From assembly GCF_014805625.2 (NCBI RefSeq), contig NW_023998457.1:4899794-4963793 (forward strand): a stretch of DNA of 64,000 nucleotides, read 5' to 3'. Positions 37,877 to 50,184 of this stretch are shown in pieces (positions within the stretch are counted from its first letter, which is position 1; every line of letters begins with the position of its first letter). Below the pieces are notes generated by a model. The model was given only the letters and a program-made list of their open reading frames with translations, searched no databases and was not told where the DNA came from. The DNA comes from Glossina fuscipes. Its lineage: Eukaryota > Arthropoda > Insecta > Diptera > Glossinidae. A program made the position numbers and the translations under genes.

Positions 37877-38248
37877 ATGGTTGAACGTATTGAAGATTTA
37901 AATTTACCTAATGCTGTTATTGCTCGTCTTATTAAAGAAGCTTTACCGGATGGAACGAATGTGTCGAAAGAAGCTAGAGCGGCAATTGCCCGAGCAGCTT
38001 CAATTTTTGTCATATTTTTGACCTCAACTTCAACAAATTTGGCGCATAAACAAAATCATAAAAGCATTACTACCGCCAATATCTTAGATGCTCTCAAGAA
38101 GCTGGAATTTGAAAGTTTTATTGATCCCTTGACACAAGATTTAGAAGGCTATCGCAAACTGGTAAAAGAGAAGAAGGAAAAAACGAAGAAAGAAACATCG
38201 ACTAAAGTGGATGATACCACCGCCATCGCCACGAAAGACGCAAATTAA
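37877..38248 (+). CDS. Chrac-14: Chrac-14 / DNA polymerase epsilon subunit 3 homologue (histone-fold protein)
   Basis: A 123-residue intronless ORF with a CBF-A/NF-YB-type histone fold over about residues 8-80. It opens MVERIEDLNLPNAVI, runs through the α2 region VSKEARAAIARAASIFVIFL, then LAHKQNHKSITTANILDAL, and ends in a lysine-rich acidic/basic tail (about 105-123). In Drosophila this protein (about 128 residues) pairs with Chrac-16 in the nuclear CHRAC nucleosome-sliding complex, and its vertebrate counterpart is POLE3 of DNA polymerase epsilon. These roles are family knowledge; the sequence shows only the fold and the close wording. The start is fixed by the family's conserved N-terminus and sits in an A-rich context (AAAGAAATGG). 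Length is normal and there are no breaks. It is the only confident gene here; the 5' end of the transcript is not visible. Confidence 0.94.
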   Translation: MVERIEDLNLPNAVIARLIKEALPDGTNVSKEARAAIARAASIFVIFLTSTSTNLAHKQNHKSITTANILDALKKLEFESFIDPLTQDLEGYRKLVKEKKEKTKKETSTKVDDTTAIATKDAN

Positions 38249-38559
38249 GAAAGTGTAATGGAATTCTTTTCATTTTAAGTGGGTTTAATGTTTTAAATTA
38301 TATTGTAGCTTGATCCAATTTGATTGTTTTTAATTCATCATCATTTTCGTTACAATTATGTTTTTTTTGGCTTGTAGTCTGTGAGAAAATATTATAACTT
38401 ATATTGTGCTTATAAAAAAGTGTTTAAATTGTTTCCGAAAGTCGAAAGTTGTTTTTGTAAAAATCTTTCCCTCTCGCAATGTTTCTCGCGAACAAAATTA
38501 AAACTGCTAAGAAAATAAGTGAAATGCTGGCTTTTATATAAATTTTTGTATTAGAAATT

Positions 38560-38565
38560 AATAAA
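38560..38565 (+). promoter_or_regulatory. poly(A) signal of Chrac-14
   Basis: AATAAA about 310 bases past the Chrac-14 stop, in an AT-rich 3' region that precedes a change in sequence character. It is the first canonical hexamer I see downstream. Cleavage would fall near 38580. Inferred from motif and position only. Confidence 0.5.
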
Positions 38566-40245
38566 TAACGAAATTTACAATTGAGCTTTTTCTCTCTTGT
38601 TTAAAAAACTTGTCTCATTTCTTTCTTTCTCCTTACATTTAGAGAAGAGCGCGTTAAACATTTCGGGTTTTCTCGCATTTCGATACCTGTAATGAATGGA
38701 ATATATTTGGGGATTATTTTCTTGTTTATTGAGAGAAAATATATGCAAAACATTCACATCAAAAACAGGAAATCGTCACTGGCCGTTTACTTCCTTAATA
38801 TAGTTTCCAATTCCATATTTATGATCGACTCACATTATTGGAGTGCACGATTTTTCAGGTGGCTCTTTTATTTTCGTCGATTCCGAGAAATCCCCAAAGC
38901 CTAGTCATCGCCCAGGACTGACTCTCTTGTCATCGCCCAGATCAATGTTAGAATCTAATTGCTTGACTTATAAAAATAACTGCATAAAAATTTAGAAGCA
39001 AAGTAATATTTTGGTCTTCCTTTAAGTGATATATAACTAGCACAACACCTTCCGGACCGTTTTCAAATTCTCTGCTTCTTTTTACAAATATTTGTTTATC
39101 TTTGAGATAATTAAAAGATATGTGCTTATTTCGTGATCAGACTCCTTTTCTGCAGGCTACAAACGTAAACTTTGAGTCATCCTGCAACCATCATAAACAT
39201 CTTCTTTTTATATGATTTGCAGAAATAAAAGCAATCAATTTTATTCAATCGATGGAATGTATTTCAAAGATACTTAGCTAATTATTTTGCCAATTTAATA
39301 AAACTCCTTAGTAGCTTTGCAAAAGCAAAAAACTTTCTGGGATACATTTTACGCAGGAGCTCGTAAAAATAAAACTAGTTATTAAATTCCTGGCAGATTT
39401 AGACTTGTACTGATGATCTTCATGGGCACGAGAACGCAAGTTTGCACGTTTCATTCTTTTGTTAAAGCCGGCGTCGATATTATGTAAAGAAAGTAGCGTA
39501 TTTCAACAACCATCAATTATTTCCTCCTTGAAAGATGGTTTTAAGGAGTTTTTCTTTTTTCGATGAATTGCAGCATTACAATACGATACTTTTTCTCCTC
39601 AGATGATCTTTCCAACTTAAGCAAATGCAAATGGCTAGTTGTTGATATTTAACAGCTGTTTGCTACTTAGCGCTTTTTTGTTTCTTCTTCTTTTCCAAAT
39701 AATTTCACGCTTCTTCTTTTCGAGATTAGTTCACAATAATATTCTTCAAATATATTTTCTGCTTGGAAAGAAAGTAAATTGGACATATAAGCCACGAATC
39801 TGTTGGCTTAGTCCATCTCCATTCAACATACTAAAAAAAAAAAAAGTCCATCTCCACCCAACAATCCAAAAAAAAAAATAAATAAATAAACAAGCTAGGA
39901 ATTATTTGTTAGAGAAAAATATTGAAAAAATTCTTATAAAACGTTTGTAGATATATAAAACTATTAAATACATTTTAATTCTTGTAAATATGTAATGGAT
40001 TAATATTGCAATCGATTTCACAAAAACGAACGAAGACATCTCTACGAAAGCTGACTATTTAAGAAAAAATTCAAGGTAAGGATTTTTTAGTACAATGTTG
40101 TTGTTGTTGTTAGAAAGAAATGGCGTGCTTGTGAGAATTCAATTATATTTCGATAAAATAAACATGAAGGCGGATCTGATTGTGAGTGAGATAAGTTAAA
40201 TCCAATTTTTAGGAATTTTTATCTGTTTGTCGATATTACTACCAC
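38566..40245. other. No gene seen
   Basis: Small direct repeats: GTCATCGCCCAG at about 38905 and 38929; CCATCTCCA..CAACA..A-run at about 39812 and 39847. Frames at 38692-38904 and 39639-39881 are not recognised. Confidence 0.4.
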
Positions 40246-40536
40246 TTGAAGTTTTCTTCCAACAGTCAATTTTGCCCACGGAACTTTCCTTATCCCTATC
40301 TACATTTCGAAAATGATACAAAAAAAATTATTCTCATTCCTTATCCTTATCCAGAAGACATTACTCTTATTTCTTATCTTTTTTCCGAAAATATTACTCT
40401 TATTCCTCATTCTTACCTTGAAATTACATCGAAACTTTGCCCCGATTATGATACAAATAACATTTTTACTCTTCCTTTTGGAAGTTGCATCAAGATCTTT
40501 TATCCATTATCTTTTCTTTTTTCTTTTCCAAATTAA
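40246..40536 (+). other. ORF containing three 33-bp (11-residue) tandem repeats
   Basis: A 96-codon ORF in a pyrimidine-rich stretch. Three consecutive 33-bp units (40327-40359, 40360-40392, 40393-40425) read IILIPYPYPED, ITLISYLFSEN and ITLIPHSYLEI, with a weaker partial unit before them (NFPYPYLHFEND). The period is exact and in frame. No family is recognised, and the +1 frame is also open (Leu/Phe-rich) because of the same CT-rich composition. A coding role is unproven; a minisatellite of pyrimidine-rich units explains it as well. Confidence 0.25.
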
Positions 40537-42000
40537 AGCATTACGATTGTAAAGCAAGTAAAGCAATCAACTGGCTCTTAAATTTAGAATCTAGTTTCAT
40601 CATCTTGGGGCAATATTTTATTTTACAATTATAAAGCAACTAAATTCTTGAGCGATCACTCAGGTCTTAAATTGAAATCTTCTTTCAGATTTGCTTTTTT
40701 TCCTTTCTTGGTAATTGTGGAGCGAAAACTCTGAAATAATAATAATAATAGTCTCTTCACAATATTTTCAATTCGTCAAAATTGAGACCTCAGTCCTTCT
40801 AAAATTTGACAACAAACTACGTGAAAACAAAAGAAGGATGTTAATAAGGGCTTCATGTCCACGGACCGCCGTGCTAAAAACTACGAAAATGCAGTGAAAT
40901 CCGTTATATAATTTTGACGCATCAAAAATACGTAGCCAGTATTTGCTGTAATTCCAAGAAACCTGTCCAAATCCTTAGCATAAAAGTTGTGGGCAATCCG
41001 TGCCTCAACGTAAAAGATTGGTTGTACTCTAGGATATAATTGAACTTGATGTTAAAATTTGCTTATTAAAGCACTTCCTTCTTAATTTAAGTCATAAATT
41101 AATTTTATGTTCATCGCAAAGAAGTGCATGTGAAGAAACCACACTCGCTGGCGAAGACGACTAATAAATCTTAAAAAAGAATGAGAAGATTATATTTATA
41201 TACGGATGGTAGTCATCTACGTACGTATTATCTATCAATACAATTCAAAATATGCGTTTCTATATATATATTGCATATATATATGTATATATATATATTT
41301 GCATATTTTATACTTCAATGAATTTCATTCAAGAAATTATTATTTAATTGGGGTTTATTACTATGTCAATCAATCTGTCGTTCGTTGTCCGTTTTTACGT
41401 TATTGGCATCTTGCATTCATGGGGGTAAACATATCGAGGAATACATATCAAACGCGCAATAGACAAATGCACATTAAATAATTTATATATATAGAAAAAA
41501 AAAAAAAGATTTATACATATGTATATATGTATGTATATGCTCACGTAGATGTATATATATATATATATAAACATTCATTTATTTATTCATGTATAGGTAT
41601 AAAAATCAATGCTTGAAAAAGTTCTTAATTGATAGTTTTAATATCGCGTAGTATTTTCTTTATATGTTTGCATGTGTATATATTATTGCGCGTAATTTTT
41701 TTCCTTAAAGAAAAAAGACAAAAAACATATTGATATCTGGATCTGAAAGAAAAATCTCTTTTTTTTTTTGCTTTGTTATATATATAAGTTATAAATTATA
41801 TTTCCAATCTTCATCGGTTAATTTCTCATTATTGTTGAGCAGTTCCCGGAAATCGCTGGTTTTCTGCTATTGAAACAATCGTCAAAGTCATCTTTGTATT
41901 CGTGAAAGTTTTACTCCCCAACAATAACTCTTGCTTCGCGGAATAGAATTGGTAGAAAAAATTTCGAACTTGTTTGAAAATTTTCGAATTGAATCGCAAG
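40537..42000. other. No gene; TA-rich
   Basis: TATA/TATG-rich tracts at about 41262-41300 and 41515-41570. The 91-codon frame at 41206-41481 follows from them. Confidence 0.5.
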
Positions 42001-42194
42001 TAACATTCTAAACGATCTCATAATTAAAATCGCATGCGATAAAGTTATTGATATCGTATCTAAGATATCTTATATGGCGCCTTCCATAGTGCGTTGCTAT
42101 ATTTTTGTTATCATACTTAAAAATGTAAGCATATGTGAAATCGTATTTGATAAAATTTTCTAAATCCAAGGGTGGTCGTAAAAAGGAAAACAAA

Positions 42195-42550
42195 AACGGT
42201 TTTCGTATGATATCATGACTGAAATCATAAGTGATATCACATATGTGGTATGATGAATGTTATGTAAAGAGTGGTACATGGTAAAAGCAATTGATCGTAT
42301 ATTAATTATACGATTGGTATGTGACGATAGATATATCGGGAAAGAAATCAAGCTTAGCGATCAGATATAAACTTCCCTGGGGTAAAGCCGCACTTTATCT
42401 ATCGTTCTTTCTTTATTTTTCTTTTCTCTGACCATAACCGTGTTCGTTCTCGTACAGAGGGCATCCACTCAAGGAGTGCTCATAAAAAACAAAAAAAAAA
42501 TTTCATTTCCCTATGATGTCATGACCGAAGTTATAACTGATATCATGCTT
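42195..42550 (+). repeat. Two direct repeats about 305 bp apart
   Basis: ATGATATCATGACTGAAATC near 42207 and ATGATGTCATGACCGAAGTT near 42512, each preceded by an AACAAAAA run and followed by ATAA.TGATATCA. They may be the long terminal repeats or internal repeats of a small element; no family is recognised. Confidence 0.5.
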
Positions 42551-43334
42551 GCGACAGCATTGTCATTATTAACATTCTAATGTCCTGGATCTTGCACCTC
42601 TTTTTTAACAAATGCTAACACTATTGTTTAATCCTTAATGCATCCTTTAATATTTAATAGATTAACAGGACATGTATGCATTTTTGTCAAGCGAAAAAAG
42701 AAAGAAAATTTAATGAAAACCTCAGTAAACGCCCCATGAGTAATAAAAAAATAAAAAAATTTTTTTAAACAATATTTGCAACACTTCAGAATGAAATGAC
42801 GTTAAAAGATGTGCCAACTTAAAGCAAGCCATACGAACAAAACTAGTTAGGCGAACATGATACCAATTGGAAAAATAGTATAATTGAGAAGAAAATTATT
42901 TATTTTAAAAGCCTTGTCGCCTTTTTCCAAAATATAATAATGAAATGACAATAAATTGACTTTCCGCGTCGCACTGACGGAAGATACATTTTTTTGTCTG
43001 CCTTTACTTTTCGTTTTCCGTCTCTATCGCGTTAACAAGCAGGCGTCTTTGCTTCTCTTCCATTAAAAAGGAGGAAAAATATTTTGTTTGTTTGTTGTTA
43101 TTATTATTGTTATTGTTTGTAATAATTGTCATAAATTATTGAGATGGTTGCTGTTTTTTTATGGCTTTGCTTTACAGCCTTATTTGGATTCACACGTTTA
43201 AACATACGCAACAATATTGATGTTTTCGCTTCAATAGACTTTAAGCTGTTTGTAGGCAAAGGCGGCGTATATTTGCATGTAAACGATTTTCTCTTTCAAT
43301 TTTGCATAGTTAAGTAAAACTTAATTGAAATGAA
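42551..43334. other. No gene seen
   Basis: Nothing recognised apart from (TTA/TTG)n-like text near 43096-43130. Confidence 0.4.
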
Positions 43335-43855
43335 TAAGAACATTAAAGTCGGGCAAGGCCGACCATTAAAAATCCTACACTAATTTGCCAAGTACAACTA
43401 TTCACCCGATTTTGCTAATAGTATACCAAGAACTACAGATTATTTTCATGCAAAGGCATACTCTCCACGAAGATCGGCATATTGGAGAATGTCTGAAACT
43501 TCATATGACGTCATCTAACTTTAGCAAATGCAATTTACTTTCCAAAAATTTTATACATTTTCAGTTTCTTTCATGAAAAACTAGAAAATGTGTTTTCTCT
43601 CCGCATAAGGTCTTGCTTTTCATGACACGCTTCATATATGTTGGGGTTCAAAAAGTAAAGCCACATGATCCAATTTCCCTACCGTGAATTTTTGAGCTAA
43701 ATTGCTCGTTTCCATTATGAAATATGAAACATTAAACGTTTTTATGAAAGGGTTATCATGCAGGAGAAAGTGTGTAAGAACGGGGGTCCAAGACATAAAC
43801 CCATGTGCATTTAATTTTGTATACAAAATTATTTCCAGGAATAAATTTTGAATTT
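43335..43855 (-). mobile_element. Family A copy A14 with an intact hairpin
   Basis: AATAAGAACATTAAA, hairpin GTCGGGCAAGGCCGAC (43348-43363), CCTACAC, then internal units (TTGGAGAATGTCTGAAACTT; AAGTAAAGCCACATGATCCA). It stops near 43855 before the GTCY part. Confidence 0.8.
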
Positions 43856-44107
43856 AAAGGATCCTCCTGCAGTTATATGTACCTTTCACCGTCTTTCATT
43901 TATGCGCATTCATGCATGTATCTACTTTCATTTCTCTAGTAGACAATTTCTATAGACACCTGACTACGCGCGCTTAGGCTTCAATATAAATAGTTTCAGT
44001 CGTTTATTCCCTTATGTATGTTGAATAAAACTGTCAAAATAGTTAAAAGCACTTGTGTCTAAACGGATGTACAGAAGCAAATACAGACTTGATTAAAAGT
44101 TTGTGCT

Positions 44108-44962
44108 TTTTTTATACCCATCATTGAAGAATGTGGGGTACATTCATTTTGTCAAAACGTTTGCAACATCTAGTAGGTAGCCTCACACAAAGTGTGTATA
44201 TTCTTGATTAGCATCGAATTTCGTCAGTCTGGGTGTGTGTTCGTTCGTTTGTCCATCTGTCCGATTTTCCTTCTATATGTCTGTTATCCTGGCTGCAACA
44301 ATGATGTTATCGACTTCAAACTTGGCAGAAATATTGAAAGTTTTCGCACGCAGGTTAGTATTGAAGATGGGCTAATTAAATCGAAGGACACGTCTATAGT
44401 ACTGCAAAAAAAGTGGGACAACTCGTTTTTAAAAAAGAGTAAAAAATTGGTTTTTTGCTCATTACGCATAAGCTAAAGCAGATGAATGTACCAAAATTTG
44501 AACGCATATTTTATTCGTATAAAATCGGAAGAAATAAACCACGCCTACCCAATAATATAGTGTATAGAAATTCAATTCAACGCAGAAACAAGCTTCAAAA
44601 ATCCCATAAAGTATTTAAATTCTTGGGCAGTTTCAAAGTTGGAATGATCCTAAGCACATCCGCCTGTCCGTCGGTCCATCTGTCTGTCTGTGTAACTGTA
44701 TAGTGATTGTGCTAGACATTCTCTCGGTATCGAAATTGAAAAAGAATTTGGAAATGACTTCAATTTTTTCAAGGACAAGCCTACAACGTACGCAGATCTA
44801 TGCGGCAAAAGCCTTTATTTTGAAAATAAAAGAATCCAGCCGCGCCCTTTCCATATCATAGAGCATGAAAATTTAATTATTTCCTTTTTTTTTGTCTTTT
44901 TTAGGCTAACGGTTAGGGGTATAAAATATTCGGTCAGGACCGAATATCATTTTCTTACTTGT
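44108..44962 (+). mobile_element. Family C copy C8, full length
   Basis: TTTTATACCCATCATTGAAG at the 5' end, GTTTGCAACATCTAGTAGGT, a GTTCGTTTGTCCATCTGTCC tract, CGCACGCAGGTTAGTATTGA, a second tract GCCTGTCCGTCGGTCCATCT (44662-44690), TTAGGGGTATAAAA, the perfect hairpin ATTCGGTCAGGACCGAAT (44928-44945) and TTTTCTTACTTGTTTTTTTT. The frames inside (44192-44476, 44455-44703) are not genes. Confidence 0.82.
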
Positions 44963-45347
44963 TTTTTTTGGCTAAATTTTGTTTTACTATAGAGAGAATG
45001 CAGCGGATGTTTGACAATCAAGAGGCAAACTATGACCAGAATTTTTCTCTTATGACAGTTGATGATAATTGTTTGCTAAAAAAAAAAAAAAAAATTGAAC
45101 AGAGAAAAAAGTTGTAGACCGGCATACCTGCAATAACATACACACAGTTTTTGTCCTCCAAAAAAAAAAAAAAAAAATGCTTTAAAATTTCATTAAAACG
45201 ATAGGAACAATCGAAAATTTTATCTTTAATTTACTTAAAATATTTATATAGAAATTGTTCCCTACCTTGGGCTTATTACAATCGTTCATTATGAAATGAA
45301 GTCGTTGCAACCCCTTCAGGATATAAGGGGACAGATCCGCATTCGAA

Positions 45348-45930
45348 TTCTTTATATCCTACACCACTTGTGCATATGTAAAAGCGAAGAGGACTTGAGT
45401 TAGGATCCACCTTTTTACTATATCGATCGATTCAATATCAGCTTGTTCTTTCGTCTGATTTTTGGGTTCAGCTCACAAGTCGTAGTTTTCGAGACATTTT
45501 GATGATTTTCATAATTTCTTGATGAAAATTCTACTTCTTATGGGTTTGGATCATTTAGGCCTTTAATTAGGACTACAATCTCCATAAGTGGTCTAACAAA
45601 AAGGCAGGCCTTAGTATACCAAAAAGTTTGAATTTTTAATATTTTTTGATTAAAATTCGTTCTTAATAAATCAACTACAAAAAACTGGGATCCTATAGAC
45701 CTTTTTTTGAAACCGCACCGTATATAGGGACTCTCATGAAAGCAAAGTCTTCTATCGCGACAAAGTCTAATATGTGGTTATTATGTGTTGTTATGACGGA
45801 AGCAATTGGGAAATAACGACATCTTTCATACTTGATTAAGTTTGTGAAATTTAGACCAAGTTGATGTGGTGAGTATCACACAATAGAAGGGCTTTCATAA
45901 AAATTATGCATTTACAAAAAGTAAATATAT
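45348..45930 (+). mobile_element. Family A copy A15
   Basis: TATATCCTACACCACTTGTG start, ACTATATCGATCGATTCAAT, TTTTCGAGACATTTTGATGA, then internal units (GGGATCCTATAGACCTTTTT; CGTATATAGGGACTCTCATG). No hairpin end is found. Confidence 0.7.
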
Positions 45931-46329
45931 ACATTATGTATACAGACTTTAGATTCATCCCCACTGTATGTACTAGTAATTGGACGCCAGACAGATATAT
46001 CAGGATATTGGTGGACTGATAGATATGGCTGAGTTGATTTAAGGTCTTAGAGTGACTTAGCCTCCAGAAAAAATATTCTATAAATATATATTTATATTTC
46101 GATGCATATATGATCGAATCGTGTTAAGCTTGGGATGGGGACAGGGATCAAGGCTCTTTTATATTTTTATTACATTCATCTCCAAAGATCTGTGATCTTT
46201 TTTTGCTGTTAACACGATGAGATTTTATCCTAAAAGCCTTCCCTCAAAACATTTGGCAACTATGGCATAACCTAAAACCTAAGGCTTAACCTAAAAAAAA
46301 ACCACATTCTCTGAAACTTATAATTCAGA
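45931..46329. other. No gene seen
   Basis: Nothing recognised. Confidence 0.4.
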
Positions 46330-47510
46330 GGTTGAAGCCCCTTGATTAGTCGCATTGAAAACCTCATAACTGTATATGTAAATATATATACATATATCTT
46401 TGATCAGTATCAAGTTCTGCTTTCATTCAAGCGAATTCCTCTGACGGATGACGAACATTTGCTCTATTCTGAAGGGTCATAGGTCAAGTTAAGGAAATAT
46501 TTAACGAAATCTCTGAGGTCCACTTGTACAAATTGAGTAGGTATGCGTTAGGTATATATTTATACGAATCTAGGGGAAATCTATTGTTTTATTCCCACAA
46601 GCTCAAGAGATTAGGTTACTCTTGATTACAAATTTGAACATTTGTGCTGTGACACTTAATGTTCTCACAATTCAGAGCTTGAAAACTTATTGATTGGACC
46701 CACCAAAAACCTCATAGATATATATATATATACATCTTTAATCAGTATTAAATTTTTCCTTCATTCATATGAATCCGTCTGTCATTCGTTCTTTTGATTA
46801 GTGAAAAATTAAATAGAAACCAAAAATTAGAATAGGAAACTGGCGACGGATGGATATATTCTTAAGTAAATATTTAAGGAAATCTCTGAGGCCTAGTTTT
46901 ATGAACTACACAGGTGTCCGTTGGGCACACAGTCACACGAAACTAGAACATATCAATTATTTTATGTCATTTCTGACAAATGCAATGAAAGACTAATCAC
47001 ACTTTCGTCTTTTTAAGATGATTCGTATAACACCATATTGCGGCTGAAATTAAAACCTTACGTTGCTTTCATGAATAGACATAGGATAGCGACGTTCTAA
47101 AAGGAATAGTGGTTTTATTCTTTGACTGGTTTAGTATTTGGAATGCTTTTCGATTGAAGGGAAATAGCCAAACAGCAGTGCAAGCATTCAATTGTTAATT
47201 TTATCAAATACATAGATAGATTCACATATCAGCTTACTCTCTATCTGCTTTGATGTGTGTAACGTGAATTGCGCTAAAATCGAATGTTCCAGTAAACCTT
47301 TACATTTGGTGTGAAAATAAAACATCTGGAAATTTAGGGATATTTACTCTTTTCGAAGGATAATCTAGTGTATCGTAAGCAAACCTAACAGGATTTTAAC
47401 ATCACGAAATAAAAAAAACAAATATACTCTTGTAAGTTGATCAATATGTAATTTTCTCATTTTGGTCGACTTGTAACTATAGTACGTAGTGCTATATTAC
47501 GACATAAATC
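46330..47510 (-). repeat. Repeat D copy 2 with a partial internal duplication
   Basis: Inverted partner of 3650-4690. The AAAACCTCAT...(TA)n...ATCAGTAT...GAAATCTCTGAGG block occurs twice (about 46350-46560 and 46708-46900), so this copy has a partial tandem duplication. CCATATTGCGGCTGAAATTA near 47033 is a clear anchor. Confidence 0.8.
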
Positions 47511-48050
47511 ACTTTCGTCCATATGACCAGCCACTCAGGGTGTGCCTCCCATAAGTATGGGCTTGGTGGTGATCAGAAAGGGTTATAGAAAGAGAGAAAA
47601 GGTGGAGAAAGGGACTAGTGTTTGTAAACGTTCGATTTGAAAATGGAAACATTAAGTTCAGTAGCTTGTTCCAAAGGCAGGCAGTATAGTAAAACAGAAA
47701 CGAGTCGCAGTGGTGTGTTGTGCGGTAGACAGGTAACTCCAGAACGAGTTATTGAGATTGCTGAGAAAGCCGGGTAGTCCTCTTAACGGACTGAATTGGC
47801 GGACAAATGTCCTTTATCCCTAGATGTATCTAGACATAAACACAAGGCAGGTATCGAGAGTTTTGGACACACTTTGATCGTGACTGAGCCTTTCGCCTTG
47901 CGCGGCCGAGGGCCTTCAAGCAAAGCTTTGAGGTCTTCGCCCACACATGCGAGATATAATCTCATTTTGGCCGGATGTAGATGGCGCGTTATCCTATTAA
48001 TGTCCGAAACGTGCGTTACAGAGCAGGAGCTATTAAAATGAACAGACTTA
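47511..48050. other. GC-richer block of unknown nature
   Basis: Composition is markedly less AT-rich than the neighbours, especially 47880-47960 (GCCTTGCGCGGCCGAGGGCC). Overlapping 81-codon plus (47796-48041) and 60-codon minus (47783-47965) frames occur. Neither matches a family I know. It may be debris of a mobile element next to D2. Confidence 0.35.
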
Positions 48051-48641
48051 ATTTCTACGTATAAGTACCTATCCTTAATTTATTTCCATGTTGGCGTAGT
48101 CTTCATCTACTTGCCCTATGGGTAGTTGTACCCTAATTTGTAAAATGCCAGTAACTTGATTATTCTACATAGAGAATTTGATGTTCTGCTGATAAGATTT
48201 ATGGTAGCATATGGGAAGAGTAAGGTAAAAATATCAAAATATCCTTTAAAGTGTCTGGGAGAATAAAAATTCGCTTGTCATGCTCGCTTACTACATTGAC
48301 GGCATCTGTCATTTTGTTCGTTTCCTTAAATTACGACTGCAAGCTCGCAATCAAATAGGCGTCACATATTTTTGCATGAAGCTGTTCATACATCTTAGGA
48401 CGTAAAAACCTCTAGATGGTATTTACAAGTCGTAATGCTCCACAATGCCTAGTAATTCATCAAAATTTCAATAAATATTCTTTCACTTTGCATCATGTTG
48501 GATGATGGATTATAAAGCATTCCCTTATATCCCTTTCTGGTTTATTTAGTTCAGTTTTACAAAGAAAATTCTCACCCAAAGGGGTCTTTTGAGCAATACC
48601 ACAGAGATGTTAAATGTCACAAGGCATTTTTTTTCCTTAAA
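48051..48641. other. No gene seen
   Basis: Nothing recognised. Confidence 0.4.
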
Positions 48642-48945
48642 TAACTTGTGGTACAGGGTATATTAAGTTAGCGCGGACGTATGTAGCACCCAGAAGGACT
48701 TAAGATAGGTCCACTTGATTCAAGATCGTTTTCTAAATCGATCTAAGCCTGTCTGTCGGTCTGACGCGGGTCTATGTGAATTGGTGTTCAAGTTGCAGAT
48801 CGCAATTTAGGAGATATTTTGATTAAATTTGGTACACATATATAATTTAGTCTAGGGACAAACGTCATTGGAAATGGTTCGGATCGCACCACTTTTTCGA
48901 AAAAATTTCCAATTTTCAACATTTCTCGGGAAAAGTTGTTGTTTT
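48642..48945 (+). mobile_element. Family A 5' fragment A16
   Basis: ACTTGTGGTACAGGGTATAT, GGACTTAAGATAGGTCCACT, GCCTGTCTGTCGGTCTGACG, GAAATGGTTCGGATCGCACC. Stops before the internal units. Confidence 0.75.
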
Positions 48946-49302
48946 TTGTTGCGAAGACAGTTCAAAGTTAAAAAAACAACTCAGCGCTCTCGACTGTCGT
49001 GGCAGCTTCCATAAGTGATTGCTTTCACTTCATCATAGGATCAGAAGGAAATGAACGATTTTGTGTAATTGCACACATGTGCGTATGTAACTGAGGCAAA
49101 GGTTGCATGTTACAATCATTTAAATAATTGAAGCATAGAAGCGTTCTCCCATGTTATCTTTATGGGTATTGCTATTGTAATAATTTGGGCATAATATGGT
49201 GGGTGTAAACAGCTATTGTTGCTTTGCTCAATGGTTTATAGCTGATTAGAACGCACAGCTATTAGATGCAGTCGCTGTTGTGCGGCGCAAACAGTAAGTA
49301 AA
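48946..49302. other. No gene seen
   Basis: Nothing recognised. Confidence 0.4.
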
Positions 49303-50057
49303 TTTTTATGCTCTACACCACTGGTGGTACAGGGTATATTAAATTCGTGCTGACGTATGTAACTTGCAGAAAGGCTTAAGATAGACTCACCTCTTATTCT
49401 TTCGATCGATACAGAATCATAATATGAATTGATCCGAGCTTGTCTGTCCTTCTTGTCTTTATCCATATCCAAATGTATGTTCAAGCTACAGATCGCAATT
49501 TTTGGTGAAATTTGGTGCAGTCACATGTTTTGATCAAGGACGAACGCTATTGAAAATCATTCGGATCGGTCCACGTTTTCGACCACTCCCAATATATATA
49601 GCATTCTATTCTGAAAAGTCGTTATATGGAAAAAAATTGCAATTTTCAAAATTTGTCGGCAAAAGTGAGTAAGTAGTACTATTTCGGCGATCTAAATTGG
49701 TACGAAAACTTTAGACCGGCTGGGGCAATTTTGTAACCTATTCTCATAAAATGAAAACTAAAGTTCATACGACGAAAAGGTATAATTTTTAATGCTTCAC
49801 GATGAAAATTATATCATAATAGTAATTTAACACAAAAAAAAAACAAATGTACTAAATTTGGATCATTTCGGTCTATTTTTGGATTTTACCCTAATAAGGA
49901 TTTTCACGAAAATTGATCCTTTGCAGAGCAGAAAAGTTGAAGTTTTAATATGTCATGATGGAAATTGACCCATAATAGTAATGCCATACAAAAATAAGAA
50001 TGTGGTATAGGGTATTTAGTGGTCGGCCTTGCCCAATTATAATGTTATTACTTGTTT
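49303..50057 (+). mobile_element. Family A copy A17, full length
   Basis: CTCTACACCACTGGTGGTAC palindrome, CAGAAAGGCTTAAGATAGAC, TCGATCGATACAGAATCATA, GCTTGTCTGTCCTTCTTGTC, GGACGAACGCTATTGAAAAT, two internal units, GTGGTATAGGGTATTTAGTG, a hairpin with one decayed arm (GTCGGCCTTGCCCAAT, 50022-50037) and ATGTTATTACTTGTTTTCC. Confidence 0.85.
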
Positions 50058-50184
50058 TCCTTTAGGTTCAGTATTAAGTCATACAAATCAAAAGAAATAC
50101 CGGGAGATTGCAGAAAATACAAAAGCACTGATAGCCAGACGCGTACAAATAATCAAGAGTCCGTCTAAAAATTTCCAAAAATGA

